Positions 25,520-36,998 of a stretch of DNA of 64,000 bases are shown one piece after another (the stretch's first letter is position 1; each line of letters begins with the position of its first letter). A program made the translations under genes and the position numbers. This DNA is from Erythrophleum ivorense (taxonomy: Eukaryota > Streptophyta > Magnoliopsida > Fabales > Fabaceae): the NCBI GenBank assembly GCA_026724425.1, contig JAIUCV010000018.1:2165596-2229595 (forward strand), in the 5' to 3' direction. The notes beneath the pieces were generated by a model. The model saw nothing but the letters and a program-made list of their open reading frames with translations, did not search any database and was not told the origin of the DNA.

Positions 25520-26933
25520 TATCAAAAGAGCTCAATATACCCATTTTCCCCCATAAGTCCTTCAAAGAATATGGGTCATAAACCATTAGTTAACGAGTCA
25601 ACTGGCATACATTTAGTGTCAATATGCTTAACAGATATATCTCTATTTTTCACAAAATCTCTAATGGTTAGGTACTTCAATTCTAATTGGTTTAACCCAC
25701 TAGATATTTTATTTATTTTTTTGTGAAAAATATTGCAACAATATTATCACAATAAATTATGAAAGATTTAAAGATAGAATCAACAACTTGGAAGGCACAT
25801 TTTAATTATTTTAAGCTAAAGTATATTACCTTTATTATTAGTAAATAAATATTATTTCAACTACATAGTCAATACTAGTTCTAGTGCAAAACATCTAGTT
25901 TCCTACTACACTATCGTAAGGTATATTTCTCATTTGATTCCTTTTAAGTTCACTTTCGAGATATTAATCTTTGATATTAATATTTACTAAATTTGTCACT
26001 TTTCACAATAAGAACATCACCAATAGCAAGAGCTATCCTTATGAATTTTTAGAAACAAATTATCTCTCTCTTAAATGTTAGCTAAAATATTTGAGCTAAA
26101 GTATATTACCTTTATTATTAGTAAATAAATATTATTTCAACTACATAGCCAATGCTAGTTCTAGTGCAAAAGATCTAGTTTCCTACTACACTATCGTAAG
26201 GTATATTTCTCATTTGATTCCTCTTAAGTTCACTTTCGAGATATTAATCTTTGATATTAATATTTACTAAATTTGTCACTTTTCACAATAAGAACATCAC
26301 CAACAGCAAGAGCTATCCCTATGAATTTTTAGAAACAAATTTTCTCTCTCTTAAATGTTTCATATCAAATATTTTAGCTAACATTTGTTTAGTCTCACCT
26401 AGTAATCCAATGCCATTATTAACAAGTAGGATATTATCAACGTATAAAACAAAGAAAATGAACTTATCTTAAGACATATGCATTGATCAACTTTGGTTTT
26501 TACAAAACCTAGAGAAGTCACCTATTAATTGATTTTAAATACCACTAAATAACTTGTTTTAATTCATGAATAGATTCCCTCAATTTATACATTAAATACT
26601 TTCTCTTATTTTTCCTTAAAATCTTGACATACATATGATGCAACTCTATATTAAAATGAGTCACCAAGGCCATGATTATTTTAAAAGAATTATATTATTT
26701 TGTAGCATCAATGATATTTGGTATTATGATATTTGACACTTGGTATTATCATATTTTAGGTTATGCTTGCTTACTACTAACAGAATCCTTAGATAATATG
26801 AGGGAAAAACTTCTATGTAACCAATTCTTTCCTTTTGAATGAAACCTTTAGCTATTAACCTAGTTTTGAAACATCCAATTTTACCCTTTATGTCATTTGG
26901 TTTTGTAAATCTATTTGCAGCCAATAGCCTTAT
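25520..26933 (-). pseudogene. Copia polyprotein 3' half (reverse transcriptase C-part, RNase H), decayed
   Basis: Minus-strand translation gives the reverse transcriptase block GCFKTRLIAKGFIQKE (26724-26924), copies of an IPYDSVVGN.M-FCTRTSIDY block, and a tail KHIDTKCMPVDSLTNGL near 25570-25620 that matches the copia RNase H end (...HI.T..M.ADPLTKGL). Many stops are present. It carries a 280-bp tandem duplication. Its upstream half continues at 29656 on the other side of the LTR insertion. Confidence 0.82.
25812..26371 (+). repeat. 280-bp tandem duplication inside the copia pseudogene
   Basis: GTATATTACCTTTATTATTA occurs at 25821 and again at 26101, and nearly everything between, including CTACACTATCGTAAGGTATA, is repeated with only a few differences. 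Two head-to-tail copies, about 25812-26091 and 26092-26371. High identity implies the duplication is younger than the element. Confidence 0.93.
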
Positions 26934-27011
26934 TGTAACAACCAGAAAAAAGGGAAAGAAAAGAAAAGCTAAAAATTTTCGAAGGCTAAAAATTTTCTAA
27001 GTCTGCTAGCT

Positions 27012-27240
27012 ACAGCCTAGTTATAGCGAATGTACCAGTTCGCTATAGCGAGAAATAGGCTAACTATAGCGAGAATGCCTTCTCGCTATAGCGAAAATGC
27101 TTCTAGCTATAGCGAGTGCCGGCATCCCATACAAAATCCAGGGAGTTGCTCGCCGTAGCGAGAGCTATAGCGAAGGCAAAGGTCTGGGACTGACACGAGC
27201 TCGCCGTAATGAGGGTTATGGCTCGCTATAGTGAGGGTGA
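27012..27240 (+). repeat. Array of CTCGCTATAGCGAG-like palindromes
   Basis: About eight variants of a 13-14-bp perfect or near-perfect palindrome occur in about 230 bp, for example TTCGCTATAGCGAG, CTCGCTATAGCGAA, GCTATAGCGAG, CTCGCCGTAGCGAG and CTCGCTATAGTGAG. Spacing is irregular (about 18-45 bp). The array lies only in the first 300 bases of LTR copy A; copies B-E lack it. Confidence 0.9.
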
Positions 27241-27973
27241 GTCCGAAAAAGCGTGAAAAGAGAGATTTTGACTTTTTAAAAGCTTCCAAACTTTCCTTTC
27301 TCTTAGAACTGACCTAAGCTTTGACCAAGGAAAGAGAAAAGAGCTGTGGAGAGAGAGAGAGACCTAGAGAAGCAAGGAGACCAAGCAAAGAGGTGAGTAA
27401 TCTTGAGATTTCCCTAGCTTTTCTCCTTAGTATGTTGTTCTCCTCCTTTTGCCCTCTCTTTCTATAGTCTTGGAAGTTGATTTGGGCTTGGTTTAGAAGA
27501 GGGAAGTGGAAAACTACTCTAGAAGAAGGGTAGAACTCATATATCTTCATTTCTTCTTCTTTGCTTTCTTCTTTGAGAGCTTGAGAGAGGAAGGAGAGTG
27601 AGTAGAGTTTTAGAGAGAGAATCCTTAGATCTTACAAGGGTAGTGGGGGTTTTGTTTTGATGAAGAGCCCCTTTAGCTTTGTGAGTACTTATTTGAGTTA
27701 TGAGAGAATGATTTGGTGCTCTTTGTTATGCCTAGGCTCAAAGGAAGCAACTCCATCTAGTTGTGAGTGTGAAATCAAGGAGGGAGAAGAAAAATTGAAA
27801 GGGAAGACTTGTGTTATCTGATAAGGTAGCTCTCTACTCCTTCTTGTTGCATTCTTGGATGTGTAATAGTCATTGTATGATATGTATGTGCTTGTATGAT
27901 GAGATATGCCATTGATGTTGCCTTGATGCATTGGTACCAATATGCTTATGATATGAATTGTGGAAAATTGCTC

Positions 27974-28097
27974 GGGTGAGGTGGTGCCGAAAGTCCCTTG
28001 AGACGGGTGAGGTGGAGCCAAAAGTCCCTTGAGAAGGGTGAGGCCAATCCAAAAGTCCCTTGAGAAGGGTGAGGCTAGACCGAAAGTCCCTAGAGCT
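27974..28097 (+). repeat. 31-bp x 4 minisatellite in LTR copy A
   Basis: Four exact-length 31-bp units, each GGGTGAGG...CCAAAAGTCCCTTGAGAA-like. Related units recur at the equivalent place of the other family copies (40200-40384, 43367-43513, 52739-52874, 62857-63058). Open frames across it (27698-28021, 27870-28136) are by-products. Confidence 0.93.
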
Positions 28098-29655
28098 TAA
28101 TCTTGGCGTTGATATGTTATTCATGGCATAAAACATCTATATTGTATCATTGTGACTTGATTGCATGCCTTGACTAGTCTATATGCCTTGATTGCATTTT
28201 GAATGAGTATGAGCTATTGAGATTCTTTGAATCTCACCCTCTTCCCTCTCCCATTTTAACATTTTAGATGGAGCTCAAGGAGAACCAAGTGCACCTCATG
28301 GAGCCTAGTGAGCATACTTAGAGAAATGTATAGTTCTTTTAGTTCTTTTGTTGTAAAAAGGTGCCAAAATGAATATACACCTATTATTTTGAGTTGTAAA
28401 TATGTGAGCACATGTAAACATATGTATAGATGATGTATGAACTGTGTAAAGAGCCAATGTAATGGAAATGTGATGTTTGGCCCTTTAGCGGCTTATATGA
28501 AATAATGCATTTTGTCTCGTAGCATAGTGAGTTTGAGTTGTGTATTGATTTGGATCACTTAAACAATTCACATATTCTATGTTTATGCTTTCAAACTTGC
28601 CCACGAAATGCTAGAACATGTAGGAGGCCATTTGGACCCATTTTGAACCAAATGGGGTGTCAAACCGCCAATTGTGTAAGCTCCGTCAAAGTATGACTAG
28701 ATGAGCTCTTCTTAATATGAAATTGGGTATACCTCTAGAGTCTATTGAGAGCTTCTTGAGAAGCTAAAGTGGGTAATATTTGGAGGTCTAGAGAATATTT
28801 GGTGAATTGTTGAAGTTGAGAAATTTTGATGGTTTGGTTATGGTACTATGCATTAAGTCCGAAAATGAAACCATGCCATTCATAGACCAAATGGTGTCCA
28901 ATTGTCATGAAATTTTATGAGTATAAACTAGATATCCACAGTGACCAACCAATTGGAAGCACCTCAATCGGAGGTCTGTAGAGAGAGAAACGACTTGCTG
29001 AAGTTCTATATCAGCATCAGGAAAGTTTCTGACCTTCGTTACTGTTCCATCAGTTTTCGAGGTCCAAGAGCTCCTAAACTGATCTGAACTTATTTTTTTC
29101 CTCTAGTTAATATCTGTAGCTTTCCAAATTGGTAGAGTTTGCCAAGATTTGATTTTTTTAGAATTAATTACGAATTTTCAAAGTTCATGACAGTAAACTG
29201 CACCAGTATCAAGGACAGCCGGATATCTGTTCCTATTTCGATGTCAATGATGGTCTAAACGTTGAGATTGTGATTGGGATTTATTTTTAGTGAACATCCA
29301 AAGCTTTCCAGAGAGCTATGATTTGTTTGATTCCCATTTTTCTAGAATTAGTTATGATTTTCCAAAGTTAGAGCCAAAAATCTGATTATGGGCTCATTTG
29401 AGAAATTGCATTTTCTTGATTTTTGACTTCATATCCGTGGTTTATGAGTTGTTTGAGACTATGTACAAGTCTTATAAATGGTGTTTGAGTAGAGAATGTG
29501 AATGATGGGCTCACGGGACCCACAGGGCAAAATATGACCGGTTAAACCTCGACTTAAAGTAGTAAAATACCACAGTTTCGGTCACTCTCCTGGGAAATCA
29601 TATGGAATCAAGCCTAGAGGGAGATGAATTGGAGTTAAGATATTATGGTGTTACA

Positions 29656-31500
29656 CTTATAACTTGCAAGAAGTTTAACAAGTTCCCACATACCATTTCT
29701 TGTTACAAAGACAATTTCACCCACTTCTTTATGGTGAATATCAGCAACATTCATATCTAGAATTTAGCAATTTTTATTACCCCTCCCTGTACAATAGAAC
29801 CTGTGTTCCTTAACATGTTTTGAATACCCAATGAAAAAATGATTACTAGTTATAAGTCAGTCTTTTTCTTTATAGAACTATATATTCTTACGTTTATAGG
29901 ATAAGCCAGCTTTGTTAGGAACTTTGTTTAGGATATATAGAGTAGTTTTAATTGCTTCACCATATAGATATTATCACAAGTTAGTTTAACTCATCATACT
30001 TCTCTTCATATTTTAGAGTTACATCTTTCGAACACCCCATTTTGTTTTAGACTACTTGACATGGTATATGTGCAATAATGCCACATTCTTGTAAGTATTT
30101 GACAAATGGGCCTATATGTTGCCTAGCTATGTCATTTTTTATTATAATACTCATCACCTTAGCCAGATTTCACAATTTTAATGATTTTTCCTAATTTTTT
30201 TCAACTTCAATTTTAAAAACTTTAAATTTTCCAAGTGTATCAATTTTTTTATTAGATAAAGACAACCATATCGAGAAAAATTATAAGTAAATGTGATAAA
30301 ATATTTATTGCCACATATTGTAGGAATATATGGTCCACTAATATTAGTGTAAATCATTTCTAAAAGTCCTAAGTTACGAATGACCCTTTTCTTTTTAGTC
30401 TTAGTTAATTTACCCCTAATGTAGTCAACACAAATTTCTATATCTCCAGAATCTAAGGTAGGAGTATATCATTTTTAATTAATTTAGTCATTCTCTCTTG
30501 ATATATATGGGCTAATCATTTGTGCCATGACATGGAAGAATTATCTTTAATTCTAGAATGTTTTACATTAATATTTTCAATATTTAAAGAAGCATAAAGA
30601 CTACTATGAGTTAAAAATAATTTATATAGTTTGTCATTCAAAAACCATAATCCTTTTTTTTCCTTTGTGAATTATATATCAATTTCACTTTTCCATCACT
30701 AAAATTGAAACTAAAAGTTTATCTAAGGATGAAATAGAAATTAAATTCTTCCTCAATGAGATACATAAAAAGCATTTTCTTAAGTAATTTAAAAAACAAT
30801 CTCTAAAATGATTTTGACTGCAACTTTTATATTATTTCCTACTCTCTACCTTGACTCCTTTCTAAATTCATTTTCTCTTTTTTATAAACCCCTCTATAGT
30901 GATAGCAACATGGGTCGTAGCATCACTATCAAGCCACCAAGTGCTTGAAGGTATATTAACCAAATTAGACTCAACTAGGAATTGGCCTTTATTTTGTTTC
31001 TTAAACCAAGATTTGAACCTCGTGCAATTCTTCCTTTGATGGCCAACTTGCTTATAGTGGAAGCATGAGATGTTTTTCCAAATGGCAACCCTTGGACCTT
31101 TTACTTTGTGGTTTTGACTAGCATTTTATTATGATTCTTATTATATTTATAATAACTAGAATCTTTGCTTGTGTGGGGTTTTGGTAAAGGTCAAGAGGGC
31201 ACTCTTACTCTTTTATTTCTTAAGTTTGTCTTCCTTAGTAGTATCTTTGATAATCAAATCATTCATGTTCCAAGTTTCATCCAAGGTAATGTAGGCAATT
31301 TTAATTTGGCTATATTCAGTCAAAGGGGAGTTTAAGACATAAGGGATCATAAAGGCATCATCTAGAACTGTCTTGTGATCTTTGATTTTATCTGTGGACC
31401 ATTTTCAAAATATATTCCTTGACATTTTCAATATATTTATTTCATAGAATTAACGATAATGTGTTACTAGGAAAAAAATGGAAGTTCACAAGGTTGATTT
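29656..31500 (-). pseudogene. Copia polyprotein 5' half (gag, protease, integrase, start of RT), decayed
   Basis: The minus strand shows a gag block near 31260-31420 (FMIPYVLNSPLTEYSQIKI), a zinc knuckle CFHYKQVGHQRKNC near 31020-31070 in which the second Cys is Tyr, and STWWLDSDATTHV (protease region) near 30930. An integrase block GPFVKYLQECGIIAHIPC lies near 30050-30110, followed by the start of reverse transcriptase (WELVKLLASYK) up to 29661. Stops and frameshifts are frequent. The order gag-protease-integrase-RT is that of copia. Continues at 26933 after the LTR insertion. Confidence 0.8.
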
Positions 31501-31987
31501 TAAACTTTGAAAGGTCAGGGGATTATGTGTAACTAATCCAAAGTTTAAAGGAGGTCATATGCCAAAAGAAAAAAAAAGAAAAAATCCTAGTATTTGTTTT
31601 GGGTATGACTAAATTTTCAGATACAGTCAACCTTAAAAATATTTGAAAATTTAGAAGTATATTCCCTTTGGCCAAATGGATTATTAAATTTAAAATATCC
31701 TTATAAAATAATGCTTTATGAGACTTCAGTTAAATTGTACAATGACCCTTTTTGGCAAGCGATTGTTGAGAGGCTTGTCGCACAACCCTCAAAATAAAAT
31801 TAGGTTGGACTAAATATGTAGCTAGTGGCACAACCTATGTCATCTCCCTTATAAATGAAATTCAATGTTTAATTGAGTTTTTTAAGTGTTAAAGGATCCT
31901 AAAAGCTATCTAAATTAAGGGAGATTTTTGATCTAATTAAACTAAATAAATTGAAATTGAATTAAAAATTTTAAATTCTACCTAATT
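31501..31987. other. AT-rich spacer with a dispersed repeat
   Basis: 31626-31766 is a diverged direct copy of 34240-34388: both start GTCAA.CCTAAAAATATTT and run to a GCAA/GCGATTGT end. No gene was seen. Confidence 0.5.
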
Positions 31988-34104
31988 GATGAATTATGGT
32001 TGATAATGGGCTTGTGACTAGCTTTGGTTTCATCCCTTGGTATCCATTATCCTTATCCTAATCTAATTGTGATTAATTCTGGCTTAAGAGTCCTTAATTG
32101 TGTTCATAACAAATTATCTTGGGTTACCATTCAAGATTCAAGAGATTAACGAAGTAATATTGTATTTAGACCTCAATCCCGCATTAAATTATTAATTCTT
32201 GTCTTTAAGATCAATAAACACCTAATTTGATTGATTAATTGATTAATTAGTTTCTGAATCAACATCTAAAGATGTTTAAATAACTAACTAAACACCAATG
32301 AGTCTTCAAATCAAATAATTAAACAATCAATCTCTCACATGCATTTTATCAAATACCTTGACTATATACATAGATAATTGTAGAAAATTAAAAAATTCAG
32401 TATTTAATTTAACCAATTAATTAATAAAAAGCTTTCTAATCAATGTCTAACTAGTCACTAATTACAATTATATAAATTCCTAATCAAATACAACTTAACC
32501 AAGTTTGTACAAAAAAAAAAGTGTAAGAAATTAAAGAAATCTTAGCTAAAATTTTGAGTTCTTCTTCATAGATTCAAGCTTCCACCAACCAAGAATCTTT
32601 TTTGCTAGTCACTGATGGAGATTAGATCTTCATTTGAATGGAATGGAGTGGAAATGGAGGAGATGGCGTGGAGAGGATGGAGGACGAGGAATGGACGCTG
32701 TTCTGGATGATGAATGACGGAGTGTGACGATGGGGGCGTCAATGTGCGAATGGAATGTGGGGTGAATGAATACGGCGCGTGGAATGAGTGAATGGTGGAT
32801 CTGATGGCGTTGGATGAATGGCGGGATGAATTGCGAATGAACGGCCTGGATATAACGTCAATCCTCCTCACGTGATTTCTTTTAATGATTCCACGTGCTC
32901 AGCCATTGCCCCATTCCAATTGCCCGTAACTTTTTTTTTCTTCTTTGCATGAATAAGTGTGGGTCCCAACGTAATGCTTCTTATTGGAATATTCCACATG
33001 CTTCCTTCTCCACGTAGCTTTCTTCGTACAGTTCCTCTCCATTTTACTCACATCCACGTAGAATTCGAGCTGCATGCTTCTTCTTCGTTCTTCACGAGTT
33101 CCTTCAGCGTTTTTATTCCGCTGCTGTCCAGACGTAGCTCCAGCGTCTTTCTTCTTGATGTTCTCCATACCCGTGGCTTTCTTCCTTCATTTGTTCACAT
33201 TCAGCTCGATTACCATGTCAGACCCAAGAGTGCTCTGTTCGATTCTTTCTCATTCATTTTTACGTGTTTGCAGCCCCACGTCAGCTCCTCGCTTCTTCTC
33301 TTCATTCTTCACGTGGCCATGGCTTCTTCGTGCAGCTCGAGTGTGTGTTTAAGTTGGAGTCCTCCCCAGCCCGTAGATCCTTTTCCTCTCTAGCCTTCAT
33401 GCGTGATTGTGTATGCGCTAGAACCAAGTTCACTTCACGTGGTTCTCTTTTTCTGTTCAGCCACGTACTCCTCACATGAAGTGCCTTACTTTCACATACT
33501 TCACCTCTGCTCGTGTTTGTGAGCTACATGCCTCGTGTTTCCACGTTAAAGTTTCTTCTTTCTCTCCTTTCTTTGCTTCTTGCTTTCACACACACAACAC
33601 ACTCTGCTTCTTCTTCTCCATGTTATTTCTCAAGTTGCTGTCCAGCCTTCAGTCAAGCATCATCCACGCTCTACCCCTTGTGTATTTTATTCGTTCTCTA
33701 GCTTCCCCCTCCTAATCACCACAACCTTGTTCATGAGTTTTCCACGTTAGCTGCCCCTTAACTTCTTTTGTTACGTGTTGCTTGCTTGTTTCTGCTTCCA
33801 TGCAAGCTCCTTTGTATTTCTCACTTGCCTCCTCTGTTTTGCTTGTTCTTCCTTCATTCTGCAGCTCATTCCACGTGATTTACTTCTTTGCCCAACAAAG
33901 AGTACACTTGAAGCCCAACTCTTCTCCTTCTCTTCTCTAACTCAAATTCTTATTCAAACATCATTTGCCCATTGAAAATCTATACAAAAAGAATGGAAAG
34001 TGTTAAGTAGAAATACCTACAAAATTATTTAAAAGGAATTCATGTATTAAAACTTAATAATTTTGTAAATTAACTCATAAAGTGTATAAAATGGCTAATG
34101 AAAT
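31988..34104. mobile_element. Unclassified insertion-like block flanked by a 16-bp direct repeat
   Basis: TAAATTCTACCTAATT occurs at 31972-31987 and again at 34105-34120. The 2117 bp between is compositionally different (GC-richer, pyrimidine-rich on the + strand at 32950-33960). A 16-bp exact repeat could be a LINE-type target-site duplication, but no poly-A tail or LINE domain is visible, and no TG...CA ends fit. The open frames at 32605-32871, 32899-33168 and 32959-33393 have low-complexity composition and no recognisable domain. Confidence 0.35.
32869..33877. promoter_or_regulatory. Cluster of CACGTG / CACGT motifs (G-box-like)
   Basis: CACGTG is present at 32869, 32892, 33310, 33436 and 33872. 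CACGT is present at 33011, 33055, 33277, 33462, 33542 and 33743, with ACGTG near 33262 and 33773. CACGTG is the core of plant G-boxes bound by bZIP and bHLH factors. No adjacent host gene is recognised, so a regulatory role is only a possibility; a decayed tandem repeat or LTR leader could also produce the pattern. Confidence 0.45.
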
Positions 34105-34120
34105 TAAATTCTACCTAATT

Positions 34121-35263
34121 AAAACCCTAAAGCCATATTTGGACACTAAAATGTTTAAGTTAAGACGATTAAAGTATATGAAAATCATACTTATCAATTG
34201 TATACAATAATTATATATTTGGTAGTTAAAATGCATAAAGTCAATCCTAAAAATATTTCAAAATTTAAAAATATATCTTTTTTAAGTAAATAGACTATTA
34301 AATTCAAAATATTTTCATAAAACAATACTCTATGAAACTTCATTTAAAGTACACAATGGCTAATGGTATCCTTTAGCCAAGCAATTGTATATAATTTTAT
34401 ATTCAGTAGTTAATGATATGACTTGATCATGAGAATCTAATTATATAGAAACAATTGAAGATGATGTTTGGATTTGTTGCAACTGTGGATCTCACCGTCT
34501 TCAGCGTCGCAGGTTTGAGTCCGTAGGTAGCCCTTTTGCTTTTTTTTTTTTTCCTTTTTTCAGATTACTTTTTCTGCCTTACTGAGAATACCGTTTTTTA
34601 GTGACACAAAGAGGTGGGCTTTTGGTGATTTCACTCCCCCATTTTTTTAGCTGCACACCTACCTACCAAAACCTATCATGTTGTCAAAGAAATAGATGTA
34701 AGTCATCAGCCTTTAGCTCTATTTTTTTCACGGCAACTGGCCCTTTCTTTGCTTGTGTTTGCCTGTGTGTTTCTAGTTGTCCTACTGAGGCCTAATATTG
34801 AATTTGGGCAATAAAAATTTTGGCCAACTCTTTTCCCTCACCTTTGTTTTCATAGTAAGGTTGCTTTCTTGAGTTTTGTTGGTTTCCTTGCGTTTCTGCT
34901 TCTACACCCACGCCTGTTAGAGCATTTGACAACCGTGTACGTCTAACTCTGCTCCCCAATTTTTGTTGCTACCTTCCTCCTTTATTGCTTCAATTTTCTG
35001 CATAATGTTTCTTCCACTACAGTCGTGTTCTGCTACTATTTTGGGCAACCATTTTATTGTGCTTCAATTTGTTCTAAAGCTCCAGAGGTGCTTAATTTTT
35101 CCTTCAAGGCTCCTTTTTTTTTTTTTTGATATGTAATGGCATTTCCTTATGCTCAGAACTCGATTCAAAATGTCCTTACTCTCTCTCATGGTTCTTGGCT
35201 AAATGGTGCAAAATAGAAGAGTAATAAGTTACCTTTTAAGTGCTCTCTTGATGGCTGGGGAGT
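34121..35263. other. Unassigned sequence, no gene
   Basis: Includes the second copy of the dispersed repeat (34240-34388) and T-rich runs. The open frame 34601-34795 shows nothing recognisable. Confidence 0.4.
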
Positions 35264-36659
35264 TGATAACCTCCCTAAATTCATGCCTTTTCAGCACATT
35301 TTCCTTTAATTAGGAATGTCTTTTGATATATTTTTGTATATAAAGTATACTCAAAATAGGAAAATGTGCATTTTTTTGATACCTGAGCTTAACTGACTCA
35401 ATTTTAGTTAAATTATGCAAACTTTGACCTTAGTTTAAGAATATTTTGGTTTATTTATAATTTCATACTTTTTGCAGATATAGTTGGGATTCAAAGCTAA
35501 TAGCTGATGACTAAAGTTGCAATGTTAGCCACGGCCAATTAGTTTGTTCGCCGCAGCCAATTCTGTTGTTCGCCGCGGCCAATTTGTCGTTCAGAAAAGC
35601 TGTGCACGCTCGAGAGCATTTCACCGCGACGAATAATATGTTAGCCGTGGCGAACAAATGGTTTACTGAAACACTGCGTTTTAAGGCCTGAGGAACTTTA
35701 AGGTTGGATATATTCACAATTTCGACCAAGAGAGGATTCTGCGACTTCTGGGCAGTACTTGGGAGCTGGTGTGCTAGGGTTTGGAGTGTGAAGAGTGGTT
35801 AGAGCCAAGGATTGAAGTTTCAAGGAGATTTGAAGCCATTTCCATCAGTTTTTCTGATCCTCTCCTTCTCCTTTGCTTGTATTCTGCTATGGGTTTGATC
35901 TCAATGGTTTTTGTAAACTTGTAGCTGAGTATGAGTAGCTAAATATTTGTTCTAGGATTATCTTAAACCCTTGTATGGAGTAACATCTGACTCTCTTCCG
36001 CCTCCATTGATTAATGATATATATGTGCTGATTTTACTTCATTTGTAATGCTTCTGGTTGATTGGCCAATAATCAGTTGTGTGTTTGCTTGAGTGAAGCT
36101 TGAGAGAGCTAGCTTGAGTGTTGAACTTGAGTTAAATCATGCAGGAACTTGAAATTTAAGTATTGAATGGATGGTTTAGTTGGTGAGGTAGAAATACACT
36201 CATTAACCTTGTGTAGTCAAACTTGGGTCTGAGCTTAAAATTAGAGTTTCTTTAGTTGTAAGAGAGTTTGAACTACTAATGGAATTAAATACTTGTTTAG
36301 GACTTGAGAGAGCTTTTACAAGTAGTAATTGATTCCCAGACTAGTGCATATAGTTGTTAATCTTTGTTGGTGAGAAGAGATTATTCTTGTGCTATGAGAT
36401 ACAAAGGGGGAGAGATAATCCTAGATCCCTTACAAGCTTGGAGTCGAACAGGATCTCTTAACTCCATTTATACATTCATTTGCAAAGTTAACTCTTTTAT
36501 TTACACCCATCTTCACTATACAATTGTTCTGCTCAACCTAGTTTAAAACATAAATTTAATGATCAATCCAATTCAACTTCAGTCCTCGGGGGAACGATAA
36601 TCTTTTTATACTACTTTGTCACGGCCCGTGCACTTGCGGAATAAGCTGTTTGGTGGACA
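35264..36659 (+). mobile_element. Solo LTR, gypsy-type, TSD GGAGT
   Basis: A 1396-bp insert starts TGATAACCTCCC and ends TTGGTGGACA, flanked by GGAGT at 35259-35263 and 36660-36664. Near its end, CTCGGGGGAACGATAATC and CCCGTGCACTTGCGG resemble the tail of plant Athila/Tat LTRs. No coding domain is inside. It carries an array of TTCGCCGCGGCCAA-like palindromes at about 35525-35665. Confidence 0.85.
35525..35665 (+). repeat. Array of TCGCCGCGGCGA-like palindromes
   Basis: Variants include TAGCCACGGCCAA, TTCGCCGCAGCCAA, TTCGCCGCGGCCAA, TCACCGCGACGAA and TTAGCCGTGGCGAA, spaced about 20-45 bp. They are GC-rich counterparts of the CTATAG-centred palindromes at 27.0 and 57.6-58.4 kb. Confidence 0.8.
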
Positions 36660-36998
36660 GGAGTCAAGGAAGTAAACTGTAGTTCTTGGGCATGAATTCA
36701 AGCTTTGATTTTGCATGTATTCCTCCCTTATGGTGTTGTTTCTTCCATCCTTATACCTTACCTATGGTGCCCTACAACCTTATGCTTTGTGTGTGTGCGC
36801 GCACGTTACTGTAACATGAGAGATAGGGGTGTGGAATTAGTCGTTTAATGATATATGTATATATATATATATATATATTAATATTGGCATAGTTTTTGGA
36901 GCTTGATAACATAGTTTTCCTTTTTTCTTCTGTTGCATTTGTGTTAATGGTTCGGTGCTGTGGTTAGCCTGATTTTCTCATATATAAGGCATACTTAG
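36660..36998. other. Spacer with an AT microsatellite
   Basis: Contains an (AT)n run at about 36851-36879. No gene was seen. Confidence 0.6.

Larger units (their letters stand above)
26934..29655 (+). mobile_element. Solo LTR, large TGTAACA...TGTTACA family, copy A (TSD CTTAT)
   Basis: A 2722-bp insert begins TGTAACAACC and ends GGTGTTACA, flanked by CTTAT at 26929-26933 and 29656-29660. Removing the insert and one CTTAT brings the interrupted copia reverse transcriptase frame back into register (AIGCK motif across the junction). No protein domain is inside. It carries a palindrome array at about 27012-27240 and four 31-bp repeats at 27974-28097. Long LTRs with these ends occur in Del/Tekay-type chromoviruses; the lineage is inference. 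Sense orientation is set by alignment to the other copies. Confidence 0.88.

Noticed and set aside
27698..28136. Open frames of 107 and 88 residues with repeated SQGTFG motifs
   Set aside because: They are translations of the 31-bp minisatellite in an LTR, and 31 is not a multiple of 3, so units shift frame.
32959..33393. 144-residue open frame, the longest in the window
   Set aside because: Composition is dominated by Ser/Leu/Phe from CTTCTT and CACGT repeats, overlapping open frames exist in other frames and strands, and no domain is recognisable.
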